A stretch of 64,000 bases of DNA. Origin: Gnetum montanum. Lineage: Eukaryota > Streptophyta > Gnetopsida > Gnetales > Gnetaceae. The notes beneath the pieces were generated by a model. It had not been told where the DNA came from. It saw nothing but the letters and a program-made list of their open reading frames with translations, and made no database searches. The position numbers and the translations under genes are program-made. Location of the stretch: positions 293,285-357,284 of the forward strand of contig MNCI01025588.1 of NCBI GenBank assembly GCA_015680685.1. The letters run 5' to 3'. The number at the start of each line of letters is the position of its first letter. The stretch's first letter is position 1. Of the stretch, positions 47,236-57,711 are shown one piece after another.

Positions 47236-48790
47236 ATAACAGTATGTGTTAACATAACTGTATGCGTTAAGCTCTANAATTGTTGGAGCAGGAGGTAGTG
47301 GAACTACCGGCGGAAGAGTGGCGGATGGATTTAGAGGATAGTATGCATGTGATGTGTCTCCCGGAGGAGAAGGAATCCTAAAATACTTCCAAACTTGGTA
47401 GTCACGTTGTGGAGTTGCATGACCCATAGAGTCACTTGGAGAAACTGGCTGCTGCACGTAGTAGCCATATGGGTCTAGTTGTCGGTAAGGGTATTGTTGT
47501 CTAGGCAGTAGCATCCCCCATGACTGTGGATGTTGCCACTGCTGGTGTTGCCCGATAGGTTGTGGCAGAGTTCCACTTGGATAATACGTTAACAGTTGGT
47601 GGAACTGCCTCAGGTTACCTTGGGGATAAGGTAACCTTCGGGGTGCCTACTGTTTGTTAAGTCTTGGGTTGAGTGCATACACCCCAATTCCTGTAGATGT
47701 GAGATTATTGGGAAACATCCCTTAGGATGGTCATATTGGCAGATCTCACATCCACCGTCATTGTCTATATTCGAATCCACAACCTCATCGGCGATAGTCA
47801 TTTTTTCCCTTACCCTTGTTACGTGCAGCGTCTGAATCTCTCCGCTTTTTCTTATCATGGTCACTACTTCGTTCCTTAGACTCCTCTACAACTTTTAAAA
47901 TAGTTTCAAAACTACTATCTATGGAGTCCCACATTTGATCTACCTTAGCCGACACTTCCGTTGTTAATTTCTGAAGTGGCAAGGTTTTTCTATTTGCCAA
48001 CTCTTCAAGTGGTGACTCATCCTCTTCATTGTAGATTCTTACTCCCTTCTTTCGAAGGGAAGGATCACGATTATATTCTTCGGCGCCTTCTCTTTCCGTA
48101 GCTCCCCTTCTTCTTTAGCTACTTGCTCAAACAATCTATGAATTTCATGGGATCTAAGTTCAAATAATCTCCCTTTGGCATATGTCCCAAGGGGTCTCCT
48201 GGTTTCATGTCTTAGCCCATCTAGGAGGTGGCGAAGTTGATCCTGTTGTATGTAACCATGGCCCAGGAAACAATGTAGCAATGCATAATATCAGCCCATG
48301 GCAGCATCCAAGGATTCATGAGTACCCTACTTCCATCCTTGGATCTACTTAAGTAAGTTGGACACTCTGGAGTACGTTTGGTATTTATCGTTGAACAACT
48401 CTAACATCGTACTCAATCTCCTAATGGTTTCCGACTCTAAGGATTAGTACCAACTTTCCGCTTCCTTTATGAGTGTCCTAAGAAACAACTTTAATTTCTG
48501 CCACTCATTCTCAATATTTTGTAAGGCGCAGGCATCATGGAATGCTTGTAAATGATTTTTTGGATCAGCGTTATACCCCCCTTCGAAGCGTGGGATATTA
48601 TTCATATCTAATCTGTTGATCTAGCTATCTTTTTTATGCCTTATAAGTATTCTCACTGCCTCCGTAATATCTAACATACTTCGGGTGGCAAGTAGGGGTT
48701 CTTCATGATCATTTCTCTCATGACGTCTATGATGCCTACGTTGTTCCCTATTTTCCCTTCTACCATGCCTAGACCATACTAAATTCAAGG
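47236..48790 (-). pseudogene. Athila/Tat-like gag, left copy, 5'-truncated
   Basis: It begins abruptly near 48790 at RHHRRHERNDHEEPLLATRS, inside the gag, and follows the element at 60-61 kb closely. The order is LDMNNIPRFEGGYNADPKNH, ALQNIENEWQKLKLF, IQGWK, then MLHCFLGHGYIQQDQLRHLL, TTEVSAKVDQMWDSIDSSFE and a conserved CEICQYDHPKGC (47715-47750). A Pro/Gln/Tyr-rich tail with RQQYPYRQLDPYGYYVQQPV follows. The Gag core packages element RNA. Several stops (including TAG for Trp or Gln codons) make it inactive. It is fused at about 48790 to the end of the accessory-ORF region of a different copy. Confidence 0.82.
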
Positions 48791-50420
48791 ATGCGATATA
48801 CTATGTAGGGTCTCTCTTTCCTGCTTTCAAGGTTGCTAGTTTAGCTTGCAACCTTTGCACTTTTTTTTCCGCATGTTTTGCCCTTGTCTTTGTAATGATA
48901 AGCTTTTTCTTTATTGTGATCAAATCAAACTAAACTACAATGATTTTGCTAGGGACATCAAAGAGATTTTGGAGTACTTATCCTATATGCAATAGTTAAT
49001 CAGGGACATCTTTGTGTTCTACTAGGATCATGGACATACTAGCTAGTATTTCAACATCTCTAGTTGTAGTAATATTTTCCGATGGCACAATTGAAACGTT
49101 CAATGATTCTTTAATGTGATAAGTGATTACTTCTGTTGTTCCTGCTGCATCTTGGTGTTGCATGACCACCACTATGGCTTCTTCTCCAGTTTATAGCATA
49201 ACATAGAAAGATGCAACATTCCTTAAGATTTGTTGTGTTCGATTTTTATCTTCTCCTACCTATAAAGATACCTAACCGCTAGCATGTCCTTTTGACATTA
49301 TAGGCCTTATGAAGTTATATTTGACTCTATACAATGCGAAACCTTCCCTTGTTCCCAAACTTATTGTTTCTACGATCACCAACACATGTTGATCCACTAG
49401 ATCTTGCTTCTTATTATCCAGTTGCAAGAATGTTGCTTGCTAGTGTGGGTCCTATTGCTCCTTTAGTGCATACTAGCTTCTCTAGTTGATCCTTCTTTAG
49501 TGCCACTAGTTTGGAAATCTTAGCATATGATACAGTCTGGGCTTTTCTTAGAACATCATATGTACATCCTAGAATTGCAGCTTACTTACATAATCTTCCA
49601 ATGAGGTAAGGGAATGGTAGTGTGAGTTTCCCTACATTCTTCTCTTCAAACCTTCTTTGTATTTCTAAAAAGAGTAGATGTGATATGTTAGCATTGAATT
49701 TTCCCATGAGAATTGCACTTCCTTTGACAGCATAGATGGAAATTTTGTTGAGCCTTTTGGTAGGGAACAAGTGATAGGTTCTAATCTTGAAATAGATCTT
49801 CTCCTTAGTAGTTAATTCACTATACTCCTTTTTTGCTTTTTCATATGCTCTCTATAGCCATAACTTTACATCAGTGTCAAATCTAATAGATATGTATGCT
49901 ATATTTGCTCTGACATTTGTAATATTAAGTGCCTTTGCAATAGCTTCGATAGACTAAGGCATGGAGCCCCCTTTAATCTTAACAGTAGCATCATCTTGTT
50001 TATTATTCTAAAATTGATATACTTCTTCCATATACCATTCACCACTGCTTGATAAAGTTGGCCATAGAGGAGAAGCTTGTGATTGGGTTTAGAAGTTTTC
50101 AAGTGCAAACTCCATGAATGGTCCAAAATTCAATTTCACAATCATTGTGGACATGCTAGACTTTTTTGGGATTACCTAGAGACATTCTACTAATAGCGTG
50201 AGATGTTGTCCTTATTCTAGAGCTAGTGGTGCTTCAGCCTCAACCTACACAGATTATTCAGTAGCAAGTGTTTGTTGGTGGATGCTAAACGATTAGGCTT
50301 CTTGCTTCACTTGCAATGTTTGTTCTTCGGTTGATCCTCTACCTCAACCTTTTGGTCTTTTACTTTCATGCTATGATGGTCCTTCTATTGCAAGTCTTTT
50401 GAAAGCCATATGTAATCATT
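48791..50420 (-). pseudogene. Accessory ORF in the env-like position of an Athila/Tat element
   Basis: The minus frame starts MAFKRLAIEGPS near 50410. After several stops it carries VKIKGGSMP, SIEAIAKALNITNVRANIAY, then FPTKRLNKISIYAVKGSAIL, MGKFNANISHLLFLEIQRRF and GKLTLPFPYLIGRLC (about 50000-49580). The pattern 'xxIxxaLgI...F(P/I)xxxxxxixxxxAxLlyxixxgxxinxxxlIxxxIxxxxxxxxxxLPFPxLIxxLc' is that of the 'putative plant transposon protein' ORF between pol and the 3' LTR in Athila/Tat-type elements. Its function is not established; env-like roles have been proposed for some. It belongs to the middle pol copy, not to the gag that follows. Confidence 0.55.
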
Positions 50421-52429
50421 AAAGATTTATTTAAGCTTATGCAAGGATTTAAATAGGTCTCTAGTATTCATATTCCTTTCTTAGATCCTTGGGTTTGTTT
50501 AAACTTTTATTTTTATTATTACCTATGGCTCTTACTATGATTGTAGAGTTAGAAAATTTAAAAAAGAAACCCTTGTTTATTATTCTTTTAGTTATTAAGA
50601 CTTCTCACAATTATCCTTTCCTTATTTATTGTGTTATTGGATAGTTAGCTAGGAGAATCGATTAGGTTCATTATCTTTTATTCAATTAATTGATTAAAAT
50701 ATTATTATTTGTTATTTATTCTTACCATTAATCTACTCTTCCGACATTAGAAAAATTTGGCTCAATTTAACTTGTCTATGCGCAATACTCTCCCCCATGA
50801 TTAAGTTAGTCACTTCATGATCAAGAGGGTTCAAAAATGATGCAAATTAGAGCTACAGTGAGGAAGTTAAGCAACTTGAAAGTTCGGGCATTAGAGGATC
50901 AGAAAAATAGCATGAACTACCCTTACTTTCAAATGTGAACATGAAAAATTTTCCAACTCTTTGTGCATATATATAGATTTTTTTCAATGTGACATTGTAG
51001 CTGTGATGTTGTAGGGCTTATGACAACATAGATACAACATCATCGCTAAAAATTTTTGATTTTAAGCAAATTTTAATGAAAAAATTGAGTTAAATGGATA
51101 GTTTGGAAGATGTAGAAGTTTTATAAAGGGTCTTTAATCATAGATGATGTTCCAATTATGAAAACTTGGTGGTCAAAGATCATAAGGAAGGAATCTTTGG
51201 CAATAAAAGTCAATTAGATGTATAAGAGATGGTAGTAAGAATTGTCAGAAGTATGATCATATATGATACTTAGGAAAGTAAACATTGATGGTTCAAGTGT
51301 CTTGGAGGTACAAGATGATGTGGTATTGGTTTTCATCTATGAGATACAAAATTTATACAAATGCATCGTCTGCAAAGTAGGCTGCATCCCTTAGTGCCCA
51401 TGTATAACCACATATACAAGCATCTATAGGCACTCAAGGAGTTGAATGTAAAGCATACTTGTCTTGCAAAACACACATGTTAGTATCTTCGAAATGAGAA
51501 AATAACACTATATTATACAAAACCATAAAATTATGATCATATATACCACTGAGGTGGAATGAGATTAGAAAGGATTACAAAAATTGGGACGTGAGGTGTC
51601 TTACCATAGGCATAATGAATTTTTGTACGTGATATGTAGTTAAAGTAATCATTAGCCTTTATGTCCAAGACTCAAACCAAATCCATACAACGTAATAGTG
51701 ACATTGCATTGCATCATCCCAAAACTATCAACCATAAGACTACCATTGTTGTAAGGAGTATTAACACCTGATAATGAGATTCAAGAAAGTAGTTTATTAA
51801 TAGCACACTTTATTATTTTTCAAATTTCTAAGAAGCTGCCTACCTTCAGGCATGGGTAACATGTCTTTCTAGTGACATGCTAAGGTAGCACTTATTTTAA
51901 GCATTCTTCCATTTTTCATTAGATCTCAAGTAAATAATATAACTTACCTATAGGATAAGACTTATAACAGTAGCCTTAGAGAATCCACAAATATCCTTGA
52001 TGCCACACCCTTTTCATTCCCACTTGGTTCTTCACTTTTCTATCTAGGCATAATGATCATGAGTTTATTTTAGTTTTATTGTGAAAAAAATATCATTATG
52101 GCCATGGTAAGAACCTATTATTATTGGAAATGAGTGGATGGATGGTGTGGTGTCACTATATATAGAATTAGTCCTTCCATGATTGATAACATAGGGAAAT
52201 TTTCACACTACATCTTGTTTTATTTCTTTGCACTTTATTAAAAAATCAACAAAAGTATGTACAAGAAAGATGATGAAAAATCAAAGAAAATGATAAAAAT
52301 AGTAAAAGATGAAAAAAAATGTAAAAAATGTAGAAATAATAAAAAAAATATCAAAGAATATGAAAAAGTAATAAGAGAGGAAAATGTTTAGTGCCAAAGT
52401 GTCACACTGAACACCCCCATGACTATTAT
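50421..52429 (-). mobile_element. Non-coding spacer between integrase and accessory ORF
   Basis: This spacer follows the middle integrase. It holds two polypurine-like motifs on the minus strand: TCATGGGGG at about 52419 (directly after pol) and TCATGGGGGAG at about 50792. An inverted repeat, GATGTTGTA with TACAACATC, lies at about 51010-51045 near a TATATATA. No coding motif is seen. Confidence 0.5.
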
Positions 52430-53660
52430 TAAAAATAGTTAACTAGAAGATGGAATTGGTTGAGGATGGTTTGGTAAACAAGGTAGAATTCACAAAGGAG
52501 TTAGGATGTTCATAGAATGGTTTAACTTGTTGAATATTGACCCAGATAAACTTGTGTGGGCTAGTTGGGTGATAGATCTACATGATGCCTTATGGGTATG
52601 TTGCATGGATGATATAGGATCCTTCCCATAAGGTTTTGAACTTAGCCTTTTGTGGCACATGACTTAGATTGTAATAGAGGACTTTCTCACCTGGTTGAAT
52701 TGACACTTGTCGTATTCATGCATCATGCCTACATTTGGAGTATTGCTTGTATACCTTATTACTCATTAAAGCTACAAGTCTATTTTCCTTTAGAAGGTTA
52801 TGGTTCATAAGACATTCTTCTCTTTGAGCTAAGTTTAGATGCAGGTTAACTTCACTACTAGTAGCTAAGGTTTGTAGCTCTGTTTGGATTGGTAGCATAG
52901 GAAGTTTCCATAGACTAGTTCATAAGACAAGTATCTTATTTGAAGTTTCCATGTGGATCCATATGCCCAAAGAGCATCATTCAACTTAGTGCTCCAATCC
53001 TTTCTAAATCAACTAATTATTCTAGGTAAGATTCTTGTCATTTCTCGATCAGTTACTTTTGCTTAACCATTTTCTTGGAAATCATATGGTGTGATTAATT
53101 TATGATTTCCCCAAGTTGTTGCATTAGCTTCTTGAATGTAGCTCTTGTAAAATGTGTTCCATTGTTGGATATGAGCATGCATGGTGCTCCAAATCTATTC
53201 ATTGTATCTCGTTGAAAGAATTTAGTAGTTGTTTTAACTATGGAATCTTTTACTATAGCTAATTTTTCCTACTTCATGCAATAATCAACTATCATTATAA
53301 TGTATGATTTCTCATTGAACATCAGTGTGATGGATCCCATAAAATCAATTCACTAAATATCAAATGGCTCTAATGGCTAGATCCATTATTGAGGACCTTC
53401 ATTCCTAGCCGTTAGTCCTCCATTACTTTTGCATTTTTCACAAAATTGAGTGAATTTAGATGCATCCCTTAATATGGTAGGCCAAAAGTAGCCTGCCATC
53501 ATCAACTTCAATGTTGTTTCGCATTCTACAAAACGACCACCACATGGTCCCTTATGCACCTTTTGTAGACTTCTTTGTTGGCTCTCCTTTGGAATGCACC
53601 ATCTTATTAGTCCATCAGTACATATCTTGTAAAGATTCCCATTAATTTCCATGTATCATT
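52430..53660 (-). pseudogene. Integrase, middle pol copy
   Basis: The N-terminal zinc-binding domain (frame 53386-53652) reads VHKGPCGGRFVECETTLKLM ... FCEKCKSNGG. The H-x3-H part has lost its second His (Arg), while CX2C is intact. The core follows as 'IDFMGSITLM' (first Asp) and ISNNGTHF near 53175, where the second catalytic Asp is Asn (GAC/GAT to AAC/AAT type). A C-terminal domain reads KFKTLWEGSYIIHATYPYGI near 52600, like the right copy's KFQTLWEGPYIIYATFPSRA. Stops are frequent. It is followed by the polypurine-like motif at 52419. Confidence 0.78.
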
Positions 53661-53859
53661 TAACTTTGTGGAGGAACTGTTCCTTTTATTTCCTATTCCA
53701 CTTAATAAGAAGCCCTTGTGTAGTGATATAAGTCATGTAATTAGTAATCCATGAATTTTCTATTAAGTTGGTAGTCATTATGGTCTTAATAAACAAATGT
53801 TCATCAAGAAATTAGTCTGATAATGGTTCATAATGTTCCTGTGGTTCCCATCTAAGTCT

Positions 53860-54345
53860 TGACAAATGATTGACTACAACATTTTCAGTTTCTTTCTTGT
53901 CTATCATTGTGATATCAAACTCCTATAGTATCATGAGCCATCATATCACCCTTGGACTAACCGCTGGTTTATTTATAAAAAAATTGATAGGACTATGATT
54001 CATGTGGACATAAATAGGGTACTTGAGCACGTAATGTTTGAATTTTTTTAGTGCATACACCATGACCATCAACATCTTTTTTGTAGTGGTGTAGTTGAGT
54101 TGTGCTCAAGTGATGCTTCAACTAGTTTAGTGTTTGAAATATGGTCTCTTTAGATCATTGAGCTGAGTAAGTATTGCACTCAATGCATAGTTTGAAGCAT
54201 CTATCATGATGTGGAAGGGCTTGGATCAATCCAAAGCTCAAAGGATTGATGTTTCAATCAACTTTTGCTTTAATGTCTTGAATGCCTTCTTACACTGGTC
54301 TATCCATTGGAACGGTGCATCTTTCTTTGTTAGTTCTATTAGTGA
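53860..54345 (-). pseudogene. RNase H, middle pol copy
   Basis: Minus-strand translation gives FHIMIDASNYALSAILTQLN, AQLNYTTTKKMLMVMVYALK, KHYVLKYPIYVHMNHSPINF and ITMIDKKETENVVVNHLSRL. The YTDH block of gypsy RNase H is HMNH here, so a catalytic Asp has become Asn. It lies between RT and integrase in normal gypsy order. Confidence 0.78.
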
Positions 54346-55080
54346 CTTTGCTATCTTTGAAAAATTTTCAATGAATCTTCCATAATATACAATGTGGCCA
54401 AGGAATGATATGACATCCTTAACAGTCTATGGCCTTTGGGTGATATTTTGAATGAGTCTTATTTTATTCAAATCAACTCTATTCCTTTTTGAGATATGTT
54501 GTGTTCCAAAATAATACCGTCTTGGACCATTAAATGGCTCTTTTGCCAATTGAGCTTTAGATTAGTTTCAATGCATCTTTTCAGAACATGCTCTAACTAG
54601 TCCAATGCTTGTTTAAAGTTTAGCCCATAAGTGAAAAAATCATCCATGAATATCTCTACTCCAATACCAATCTATTTTTGGAAGATGCTCAATACTAGTC
54701 TTTGGAAAGTACCAGGAACATTACACAAGCCAAAAAGGCATCTGCTTATAGGAAAATGTTTCTCATGGACTAGTGAATGTGGTCTTGTCTTGATCTTCTA
54801 GTGCAATGCGGGTTTGGTTATACCCATTGTACCCATCGAGTAAATTGTAGTACTCATGTCCTACAATGATGTCAAGGACTTGATTAACAAATGGTAAAGG
54901 AAAGTGGTCCTTGAATGTTGCTGAATTCAACAACTGGAAGTTAATGCAAACCCTTCACTTGTCACCTTTCTTTGGGACAATGACTAGGGGATTGACCCAT
55001 TCACTGTTTGCTATTGGATAGATGAATCCTCCTTTTAATAGTTTCTCCAATTTCTATTTTACTACTTCTTTGATTTTGTT
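54346..55080 (-). pseudogene. Reverse transcriptase, middle pol copy
   Basis: RT begins at about 55075 with 'KIEIGETIKRRIHLSN' (corresponding to VKEEIEQLLKARFIYPI in the right copy) and WVNPLVIVPKKGDKW. It continues to DHFPLPF, 'LLDGYNGYNQT', then VEIFMDDFFTYGLNF with the catalytic FMDD at 54638-54649. GRFIENFSKIAKSLIELTKK (near 54370) leads to RNase H. Several stops and frameshifts are present. Its start abuts the C-terminal end of the next integrase (55080-56300) with no gag or protease between, which is abnormal. Confidence 0.8.
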
Positions 55081-56300
55081 GCATGTTGACCATAAGTTTC
55101 TTATCCGAGCTCTCAAGTTTGTATATGTTCATGGCCCTTGAAGGAAAAGTTGCATAAATAATATAAGGTCCTTCCCACAATGTTTGAAATTTAGTATGTT
55201 GTGGCACATGTGTGGGATTCTAGTAGAGAACCTTATCTCCTAGATGATATTTAAGTTTCCTAATTCTTAGGTCATGATGTTGTTTATTGAAGGCCTTGTG
55301 TAATTCATTAGATGATAAGGTAGCTAACCGATTTTCATCTAGCAAGTTAAGGGTTACTAACACTTGTTTCTATGCTAGATCAAGGTCAAGGTTGAGATCA
55401 CATGGCGTGGATAGTGTATGGAGCCTAGTTTGAATGGGAAGCGTTGGTAATTTACCATACACTAACTTATAAGGAGAGTAGCCTATAGGAACTTTCCATG
55501 TAGAGCGGTATGCCCAAAGAGCATCGTTTAGTTTAGTGCTCCAGTGTCACCTAAACTTGCTAATGGTTCTTGTCAATATCTTCGTAATCTCCCTATTGGT
55601 GACTTCTTCTTAACTATTTCTTGGAGGTGGTATGGTGTAGTCAATTTATGCTCAACCCCTAAGCATTGCATTAATTTTTGAAAAGTTGCACTTATGAAGT
55701 GTGTACCATTGTCTGAAATAAGTGCATGCGGCACACCAAACCTGTTTATGATTTGTTGTTGAACAAATCATGTAGCTGTAGATGATGTACAATCTTTAAC
55801 AGTAGCTGCTTCGGCCCATTTTGTTAGGTAATCAACAACAACAATAATATAGGCTTTTCCATTGGACATTAGCGTAATCGGCCTCATAAAATCAATTCCC
55901 CAAATGTTAAATGGTTCTAACGGTTGAATCCATTGTTGTAGATCCTTGATTCTAGCAGTCATTCCCCCATCACATTGATAGCACTAACAAGATTGGAGGA
56001 AATCATGGGCATCCCGAAATAATGTAGGCCAATAATATCCTGCAAGCAGGATCTTGATGGTCATTCATCTCCCAGCGTAATGACCCCCACAAGGACCCTA
56101 ATGAGTGTCTTGGAGAACTTGCAATTGATCTATATTGGGAACACACCATCGAACGAAGCCATCAAGACACACTTTGTAAATTTGCCCGTTGATCTCTATA
56201 AAGTAGTTGGCTCGATGAAGAAACTATTGTTTCTTCTTAAGGTTTAACTGTTGTGGTGTTTGTTGGGTGAGGAGATAGGTGAGAATGCTACTGTACCAGT
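55081..56300 (-). pseudogene. Integrase, main (right) pol copy
   Basis: The core begins with MTARIKDLQQWIQPLEPFNI and WGIDFM (first Asp at about 55891), then TLMSNGKAYIIVVVDYLTKW. ISDNGTHF near 55715 supplies the second Asp. The N-terminal zinc domain lies at about 56180-55970 with several changed positions. The C-terminal domain KFQTLWEGPYIIYATFPSRA lies near 55185. The sequence then switches at about 55085 to the RT start of another copy, after VNMQQ, so the element's 3' part is missing. Stops occur in the core and linker. Confidence 0.78.
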
Positions 56301-56842
56301 TTGTCTTCATGGGTGATTGATTATTCACTACACCAGCAAAGAGTAATTCATCAAGAAAATAATCAGAAATTGGACACTCATCCTCTTTTTTGTCCCATCA
56401 TAACTGCAATAAATGATTAGCAACTACGTTCTCAGTGCCTTTATGATCAATCATCATAAGATCAAACTCTTGTAAGATTAGATGCCATCGTATGATACGA
56501 GGGCTTACCATTGGCTTATTCATGAGCAACCGAATTGCACTATGATTTGTATGTATATATACTTTATATCCCAATACATAGTGTCTAAACGTTTCTAGTG
56601 CAAACATGATAGCCATTAATTCTTTCTTTGTAGTAGTGTAGTTAAGTTGTGCACCAATGATACTTCTACGCACAGTGGATGTAATAAGGATGCTTTTGGT
56701 CATCTAACTATGTAAGTATAGCTCCTAAAATATATTTGGATGTGTCAATCATGATATGGAATGGTTTGGACTAGTCAGGAGCTTGTAGAATGGGTGTTTC
56801 TATTAGCTTCTATTTCAGAGTTTGGAAAGCTAATTTGCATTC
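56301..56842 (-). pseudogene. RNase H, main (right) pol copy
   Basis: It starts at KECKLAFQTLKQKLIETPIL (56842 downward), then FHIMIDTSKYILGAILTQLD, AQLNYTTTKKELMAIMFALE and HYVLGYKVYIHTNHSAIRLL. The YTDH block is HTNH, so a catalytic Asp is again Asn. FDLMMIDHKGTENVVANHLL ends it. The frame at 56398-56703 is the longest intact piece. The nested LTR interrupts pol directly at its start: the codons before the break (FSKVAK) are at 58520-58542 in the apparently inverted segment. Confidence 0.82.
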
Positions 56843-57112
56843 CTTGGTGATGAGACGCGACTTACACTAGGCCGCGATATCGCGGCCGTCGCGATATCGC
56901 ATCCCATGCAATATCGCGTCTTCTCCTGCGATATCGCGTCTTCTCCTGCGATATCGCGTACTCGATATCGTGTCCCGCTGCCATATCTATAAATAAGAGG
57001 CGGCACTCCCTTCATTTCCCATTCCTGGCTAGTGTAGCAAAGCTCTGGCAGATTGATCACTCCAGAGTTAGAATTTTTCCCCATGTGCCCGCAGTAGGAG
57101 TCCTAGAGTGAA
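56843..57112 (+). mobile_element. Nested LTR in opposite orientation, cut by assembly gap
   Basis: The LTR starts TGATGAGACGCG at 56848 on the plus strand, preceded by CTTGG (56843-56847). It carries five intact CGATATCG palindromes and one CAATATCG, including an exact 20-bp duplication ('gcgatatcgcgtcttctcct'), then TATAAATA at 56988-56995. 'gcagattgatcactcca' and 'ccatgtgcccgcagtaggag' follow, and it runs into N at 57113. It has the largest CGATATCG array in the window. It sits inside minus-strand pol, so a second element inserted antisense. The rest is missing from this assembly. Confidence 0.85.
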
Positions 57113-57168
57113 NNNNNNNNNNNNNNNNNNNNNNNNNNNNNNNNNNNNNNNNNNNNNNNNNNNNNNNN
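57113..57168. other. Assembly gap (56 N)
   Basis: A run of 56 undetermined bases. The LTR on its left is incomplete (265 of about 770-790 bp), so the true missing sequence is at least several hundred bases and may be a whole element. Confidence 0.99.
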
Positions 57169-57711
57169 ATCTTTCCCTAGAAATATCAAAGGAAAATACA
57201 TTTGGAGAGATCAAGAAGAAGAAAGTTCCGTGTATCGCATACAGTAACACAGGGTGTAATTGCGTGCAGAGGTCATGGTTTGTGCAAAGTTTAGCATTGC
57301 CTATATGCAATCAGTGTGCATAAGTGATTAACATACAAAGATGCCTATATGCAGTAGCCACATGATAGGAAGACACCTAGTGGCAGACAGCTGATCAAGA
57401 AAGCAGTTCACTCATATGCATGAAACCAACTGAGGGTTTAACTTGTGCTTACATCGATAGCATAGATGCATTAGAGCAAGTCCACCACTAACTTCCAAGT
57501 CTTAACCTTGAAAATATCAACTAGGGGAAGTTGGAAATCCCTGAGAAATTTAAGTAGGAGCCCCTTGAGTGGAAACCATTGCCCACTAGTATGGAATACA
57601 CGTTCCTTAAAAATGGAAAATTGGTAATTATCAATGTTAAGCTTGCTCCTCAATAGAAAAAAGAATTGCTGAAGGTAATAAATAAATGGTCAGAAGCCTT
57701 CACTTGGTCAC
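57169..57711 (+). repeat. Inverted-repeat arm 1 (543 bp)
   Basis: As far as I can read, this is an exact reverse complement of 58545-59087. It begins at the first base after the N gap, and its partner begins at the first base after the single N at 58544. The content is the protease C-terminus and the linker before RT, read in the sense direction on the plus strand. Confidence 0.95.

Noticed and set aside
56870-56965. Regularly spaced CGATATCG repeats considered as a CRISPR-like or satellite array
   Set aside because: Spacers are short, irregular and themselves repeated. The array sits at the same place in several LTRs just before the TATA box, so it is part of the LTR promoter.
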